This document shows, piece after piece, positions 59,924 through 64,000 of a stretch of DNA of 64,000 nt. A program made the translations under genes and the position numbers. The DNA lies in contig NZ_CP084606.1 of the NCBI RefSeq assembly GCF_022376835.1, positions 3,154,739-3,218,738 of the forward strand, written 5' to 3'. Every line of letters begins with the position of its first letter. Positions within the stretch are counted from its first letter, which is position 1. The notes below the pieces were generated by a model that was not told the DNA's origin, did not search any database, and saw only the letters and a program-made list of their open reading frames with translations. The stretch is from Brucepastera parasyntrophica. GTDB taxonomy: Bacteria > Spirochaetota > Spirochaetia > Treponematales > Treponemataceae.

Positions 59924-60718
59924 TTATGTTAAAATCATCCGGTCATTAACAGCATCGCTGTCGTTAACTGTTTCGAATTTTTTCAATAAGTCCGCTACCT
60001 CGAGGGTTTTCTTTTCTTCCCCCGATATGTCAAAAATAATACGGCCCTCATACATCATGATCAAACGGTTCCCGTAAAGAATGGCATTTTTCATATTATG
60101 GGTTACCATGAAGGTTGTCAGGTTTTCCCTGGTTATTATTTCCTCCGTCAGCTCCAGGACTTTTTTCGCCGTCTTTGGATCAAGCGCCGCGGTATGCTCA
60201 TCAAGAAGAAGCACCCGGGGTTTTTGAAGGGTCGCCATTAACAGGGTGAGGGCCTGCCGTTGCCCGCCGGACAGGAGTCCGACCTTTGCCTTCATCCTGG
60301 TTTCGAGCCCGAGATCAAGCATTTTCAGTTTTTCCGTATATGATAAACGTTCTTCATGGGTTATTCCCCAGTGAAGGCTCCGCCGTTTTCCCCTGCGGAA
60401 AGCCATCGCGAGGTTTTCTTCAATTCCCATATTCGCCGCGGTTCCCATCATGGGGTCCTGGAACACCCTTCCCAGATACCTTGAGCGGCGGTATTCTTTC
60501 TGATAGGTAATATCAGTACTGTCGAGAAGTACTGTCCCTGAATCGGCCTCATGAACTCCTGCTATCAGATTAAGAAGCGTTGATTTTCCCGCGCCGTTCC
60601 CGCCGATAACGGTTACAAAGTCTCCTTCGTTTAATTCGATATTTATGTCGATGAGCGCTTTGCGTTCGGTGATAGTTCCCGGGTTAAAGGTTTTATATAC
60701 ATTTGTCAGTTTAAGCAT
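59924..60718 (-). CDS. ABC transporter ATP-binding protein (TrpZ-like importer class)
   Basis: 264 residues. Motifs: GGNGAGKSTLLN (Walker A), LSGGQRQALTLLMA (signature), VLLLDEHTAALD (Walker B with D-E-H) and MVTHNM (switch His). It energises import by the permease encoded just upstream (start codons overlap by 8 bases) and the lipoprotein binding protein at 61807-62787. The D-E-H-T-A-A-L-D variant is typical of the ABC group that pairs with ABC_sub_bind (PF04392) proteins, of which TrpXYZ is one example. Confidence 0.92.
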   Translation of the reverse strand: MLKLTNVYKTFNPGTITERKALIDINIELNEGDFVTVIGGNGAGKSTLLNLIAGVHEADSGTVLLDSTDITYQKEYRRSRYLGRVFQDPMMGTAANMGIEENLAMAFRRGKRRSLHWGITHEERLSYTEKLKMLDLGLETRMKAKVGLLSGGQRQALTLLMATLQKPRVLLLDEHTAALDPKTAKKVLELTEEIITRENLTTFMVTHNMKNAILYGNRLIMMYEGRIIFDISGEEKKTLEVADLLKKFETVNDSDAVNDRMILT

Positions 60719-61666
60719 TTCCGTTACTCCGTCCTCTGTTGTCCGGATCAGGGGAGAGCATGTCCCTGTTTTTCTTTTTGCGGGAAACCCGGGCTGTCAG
60801 CATTTTTTTTACAACCGGAATGGCAAGCGCAATGGCGACTATTGCCGCGGTCAGCAGTTTCAGGTCGGTAGGATGCATTCCGAGCATGAGTACTATGGCA
60901 ATTATAATGCGGTAAATTATTGAACCGAAAACAACCGACATCAGGCGGTACCAGAACGAGAACCTTTTGCCGAAAATAACTTCCCCGATAATAATCGATG
61001 CGAGCCCGATCACAATCGTTCCCGTACCCATCTGGACATCGGCGTATCCCTGGCTTTGAGCAACAAAGGCCCCCGACAGGGCGACCAGCGCATTTGAGAG
61101 CATCAGGCCGAGATTTTTTGTGGTATCAGTATTGACTCCGAGCGCCCTGGCCATTTTCTCATTATTGCCGGTCGCGCGGATTGCGCTTCCGATTTCAGTA
61201 CCGAAAAACCAGTACAGAGCGATTATAATGATGCAGGAAAAAACAGTGCCGATTACCAGGGACCCGATCGCCTTGCTGGATCCCGTGAGATTTTCAAAAA
61301 TGTAAAAACCGTATTCATATTGAGGAGGGGTTTGTTCGGAGAACCCATGATTCTGATATTAATGGAATACAGGGCAAGCATGGTAAGTATCCCGGCAAGA
61401 ATTCCGGGTATTTTCAGTTTTGTGTGCAGGACGCCTGTTATATATCCCGCCGCGCATCCCGCAAGAAAAGCGAATATGAGCGAAAGGAAAGGATTCATTC
61501 CCGCAGTAATAAGCGTCGCAGAAACAGCGCCGCCAAGCGCAAAGCTGCCGTCAACAGTAAGATCCGCGAAATCAAGGATTTTAAACGTAATAAATACGCC
61601 TATTGTCATTATTCCCCACAGGATGCCCTGGGATGCGGCTCCCTGCAGGGTTGAAAGAATAATCAT
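60711..61666 (-). CDS. ABC transporter permease (one frameshift)
   Basis: About 318 residues after repair, eight or more membrane segments (for example GILWGIMTIGVFITFKILDF, LIFAFLAGCAAGYITGVL, IGLASIIIGEVIFGKRFSFW). LivH/LivM-like permease of the TrpY-type group. The frame breaks at 61298-61302 (run of five A on the + strand). One added base gives TFFENLTGSSKAIGSLVIGT and joins both halves; the second half as usually called starts at an internal MARALGV. The stop overlaps the ATPase start. Confidence 0.9.
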
Positions 61667-61755
61667 ATGTTACTCCATAAAAAGGCCGGTGCGGTTATTA
61701 TACAATTATTGCTATTGTAGCAATTTTAACAGGATATGCAAATGCCCCGGCGGAT

Positions 61756-61789
61756 ACAAAAAAACGGCAGAAGTTCTTTCTGCCGTTTT
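61756..61789 (-). terminator. Hairpin between binding-protein and permease genes
   Basis: AAAACGGCAGAA, loop GTTCT, TTCTGCCGTTTT, 12 perfect pairs. On the minus strand seven T follow (complement of 61757-61763). It sits 18 bases after the binding-protein stop and could give more binding protein than permease from one transcript. Confidence 0.8.
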
Positions 61790-61806
61790 GTTTTGCGCTG
61801 CGTGCG

Positions 61807-62787
61807 CTATTCATTTACCTGCGCGAGTAATTCCGCAGGAATTGTGATACCAAGTTTTTGTGCGGTGTCCATATTAATGGTAATATCATAACGCTGCTGA
61901 TATTCAATGGGCATTTCCGCGGGCTTTTTTTCACCGCTCAGAATTTCAGCGGCCATTTTTCCTGTCTGGCGGCCAAGTTCAAAGTAATTGATACCGTAGG
62001 TGGCAAGGCCTCCCTGATTGACCATTCCTTCTTCTCCGCAGATCATGGGAATTTTTGCAGGAGTTGTTATACCTACTACCGCGGGCATTCCCGAGGCGAT
62101 CATATTATCCGTTGGCGAATAGATTGCCTGGACCTTGCCGACAAGGTTCTGGACTACCTGCTGTATTTCATTGCTGTTTGAAACCGTTGCTTCAATATAA
62201 TTGATGCCAAGCTTATTGGCCTCTTCTTTTGCGATATCGATCTGGAATTTTGAATTCTGTTCGCTTGAACAGTACAAAAGCCCGACTGTTTTTACATCCG
62301 GGACAAGCTGTTTTAAAAGCTGCATCTGGGCGGCGACCGGTGTTAAATCGGATGTTCCGGTTACATTCCCTCCCGGAGCGCTGTTTGAAGCGACAAGCCT
62401 TGCGGATTCAGGATCGGTAACCGCCGTTACAAGGATGGGAATGGTTTTTGTTTCGTTTGCGACAGCCTGGGCCGCCGGTGTTGCGATTGCCAGAATAAGA
62501 TCGCTGCGGGCATTTACCAGTTTCTGGGCGATTGTCTGACAGTTCGCCAGTTCTCCCTGGGCGTTCTGATAGTCTATTCTGATGTTCTCGCCGTCTGCAT
62601 AACCTTCTTCGGCGAGCGCGGCTACAAAGCCTTCATGGGCCGCGTTGAGGGCAACATGTTCAACCAGCTGTACTATCCCGATTTTGTAAACCTTTGCTCC
62701 GGTGGAAGAGTCTCCTTCTTTTTTACTGCACCCGAACAGAGTAAGCGCTATCATCGCGCAGATAATAATACGAAAAAATTTTTTCAT
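61807..62787 (-). CDS. ABC transporter substrate-binding lipoprotein (ABC_sub_bind family)
   Basis: 326 residues from ATG 62787 (GGAG six bases upstream; the earlier ATG at 62799 precedes the site). Lipoprotein signal MKKFFRIIICAMIALTLFGC (lipobox L-F-G-C). Two-lobed fold with KIGIVQLVEHVALNAAHEGF, LILAIATPAAQAVANETK, PILVTAVTDP, GVTGTSD-like (NVTGTSDLTP) and YSPTDNMIASGMPAV, all typical of PF04392. In streptococci the related TrpX binds tryptophan; the ligand here is not known. It is the first gene of the importer set. Confidence 0.92.
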   Translation of the reverse strand: MKKFFRIIICAMIALTLFGCSKKEGDSSTGAKVYKIGIVQLVEHVALNAAHEGFVAALAEEGYADGENIRIDYQNAQGELANCQTIAQKLVNARSDLILAIATPAAQAVANETKTIPILVTAVTDPESARLVASNSAPGGNVTGTSDLTPVAAQMQLLKQLVPDVKTVGLLYCSSEQNSKFQIDIAKEEANKLGINYIEATVSNSNEIQQVVQNLVGKVQAIYSPTDNMIASGMPAVVGITTPAKIPMICGEEGMVNQGGLATYGINYFELGRQTGKMAAEILSGEKKPAEMPIEYQQRYDITINMDTAQKLGITIPAELLAQVNE

Positions 62788-63007
62788 GTATAGCTCCATA
62801 TTTCAGCCGGATATATTTTTATGGCTGAATTGTATGCAGTAAATCATACCGGGAAGAGGCTGATGAGTCAATAATAACTGCTGTCTTTTACGGTTTTTAG
62901 CGGTTTTATGCTATTTGCTGAATACACATGATGTCACCGGAAATCTTTGAGCGCGGTACAGGTGTCTGTTCGCTGGTCCTGATTCTATATTTCCAGTTCC
63001 TTCTCCA

Positions 63008-63466
63008 TTATACATACTTTAAATGGTAAAAAGCGGGGGCTTCAATTCTGCTTTCCTTATAACTCAGTTTTTTATACCAGACCTTTAGTACTTTATTATT
63101 ATCGACAATATGGACTTCAGCTGTTTTTCCATCCCGGTCCCTGATTTTCTGTTCGGCAAAATCCAGCAGTTTTGTTCCTATTCCGAGATGTCTGTATTCA
63201 GGCAGCGTCGCGAGCCTTTCTATAAGATATTTTTGATTTTCCTGATATGAATAACCGATACACGCTATTATTTCATCATCTTTAACATATCCGTACATTT
63301 TCAGTCCGGATTCCAGCTGTCTGCAGATTTCTTCCTTTTCCGCAAAAACGGGGAAGTGAGAAGCGTTTTCTTTCGTATAATTGAACTGCCGGGCGACAGT
63401 CATAAAGGCTTTGTTTACTATTTCCGTTATTCTGCCGCTGTCAGAAATTTCCGTGATATGTTCCAT
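63008..63466 (-). CDS. GNAT-family acetyltransferase
   Basis: 152 residues. YLIERLATLPEYRHLGIGTKLLDFAEQKIRDR contains the acetyl-CoA loop pattern (R-H-L-G-I-G-T) at about residues 92-98. The N-terminal part (NKAFMTVARQFNYTKENASH) is the substrate side. The substrate is unknown. The gene is separate, 32 bases after the LUD gene on the same strand, so they may be co-transcribed. Confidence 0.88.
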   Translation of the reverse strand: MEHITEISDSGRITEIVNKAFMTVARQFNYTKENASHFPVFAEKEEICRQLESGLKMYGYVKDDEIIACIGYSYQENQKYLIERLATLPEYRHLGIGTKLLDFAEQKIRDRDGKTAEVHIVDNNKVLKVWYKKLSYKESRIEAPAFYHLKYV

Positions 63467-63497
63467 CAGATTGTATTCCCGTATTTTTAAGCTGAAA

Positions 63498-64000
63498 CTA
63501 ATATCCGTATTCGCCGTTTATTATCAGCACATTGATTCTGTCTTTATCAAATTGGCCCTGTATTATTGAATAATAATTGCAGATTTTATCGGCTGATTTA
63601 CAGTCAACACAATAGCCTGTTTTGGCGCAAGGTGTGTTTTTGCCAAGCCTGATTGCGTCAAGCGGAGCGGCCCTGGATCTGATTCTTTCATATGCCTCAG
63701 CGTCGGTATATACCAATTTATTAGTCCCGCAGATTAATAGTACTTTTTTCGGACCATAAATGATAGGCGCCACGCGGCTCCCGTTTCCGTCAAGATTGAA
63801 AATTTTTCCTTCTGCGGTTAACGCATTTATTCCTGAAATGAAAACATCCGTTTTAAAATTGTTCAAATAGATATTCCGTTTGTCATCTTTTGATACATTG
63901 TTCCCGTATTTATCCAGAAAAAAAATATCCCTGTTTCTCAGATATGTATAGACGCCCAGGGCGTTAAGTGTTTCAGAATCTCCTGTACCGACCATGTCCT
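63498..64000 (-). CDS. LUD-domain (LutC/DUF162-like) protein, 5' end outside the window
   Basis: At least 166 residues. VGTGDSETLNALGVYTYL is the LUD start region, followed by LNNFKTDVFISGINALTAEG, KIFNLDGNGSRVAPIIYGPK and KVLLICGTNKLV, then APLDAIRLGKNTPCAKTGYC and CVDC with ICNYYSII. These are the blocks of LutC/YkgG-like proteins linked to lactate and other oxidations. The reading frame continues past ATG 63995 to the window edge, and family members have about 40 more N-terminal residues, so the true start is probably beyond 64000. Confidence 0.88.
   Translation of the reverse strand, partial: DMVGTGDSETLNALGVYTYLRNRDIFFLDKYGNNVSKDDKRNIYLNNFKTDVFISGINALTAEGKIFNLDGNGSRVAPIIYGPKKVLLICGTNKLVYTDAEAYERIRSRAAPLDAIRLGKNTPCAKTGYCVDCKSADKICNYYSIIQGQFDKDRINVLIINGEYGY

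Noticed and set aside
1..64000. CRISPR arrays, prophage or insertion sequences
   Set aside because: No regularly spaced repeats, integrase, transposase or phage structural genes were seen.

Overview
The window looks like a chromosomal segment of a spirochaete, most likely a Treponema-type species (Treponemataceae/Breznakiellaceae). The evidence is a class I lysyl-tRNA synthetase, two FlaB-type flagellins without signal peptides, an flgN-flgK-flgL-fliW-csrA block facing a fliD-flaG-flaB-flaB block, and a tsaB/tsaE pair between them. This is inference from gene content and order; no 16S gene is present.

Layout. Bases 1-3663 hold the 3' part of lysK, overlapping a membrane class III nucleotide cyclase. 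Bases 4551-23438 hold two giant secreted proteins on the + strand: a ~2,700-residue Ig/cadherin-like repeat protein and a ~3,590-residue RHS/YD-repeat protein with discoidin-like domains and an AT-rich C-terminal domain resembling a papain-like (NlpC/CHAP-type) effector. AT-rich perfect or near-perfect palindromes lie on both sides of this pair. Bases 24482-31044 carry a GAF-GGDEF diguanylate cyclase, the last ~70 codons of an RND pump followed by a TolC-like protein, and a nitroreductase/aldo-keto reductase pair. Bases 31243-34769 contain tRNA-Lys(CTT), two paralogous secreted barrel-like proteins, tRNA-Arg(TCG) and tRNA-His(GTG). Bases 34880-46140 are the flagellar region. Bases 46430-50825 (minus strand) carry rdgB, a sigma-like HTH protein, nrnA, a small secreted protein and argF. 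Bases 50961-64000 carry a TPR protein, a duplicated CmpB-type membrane protein, tRNA-Met(CAT), an ARMT1/DUF89 phosphatase, a TetR regulator with a strong operator-promoter and a large lipoprotein, an ABC importer of the TrpXYZ-like class, a GNAT enzyme and a LUD-domain protein cut by the window end.

Sequence quality. Eight genes are broken by sixteen frameshifts. All are repaired by adding one base, most often in a short homopolymer, and every repaired gene becomes a multiple of three. This points to systematic one-base deletions in the assembly rather than pseudogenes. Broken genes are therefore listed as single CDSs with the shift sites noted.

How the genes work together. The flagellar block makes hook-junction proteins, cap and core flagellins. 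The FliW-CsrA pair probably tunes flagellin translation, and one flaB has a good sigma-28 promoter with a long leader. The least described parts are the giant RHS locus with its effector-like tip, the sigma-like protein at 47137-48027, the ARMT1-like gene with an upstream DUF89 fragment, the TetR-lipoprotein unit, and several arrays of long palindromes between genes.
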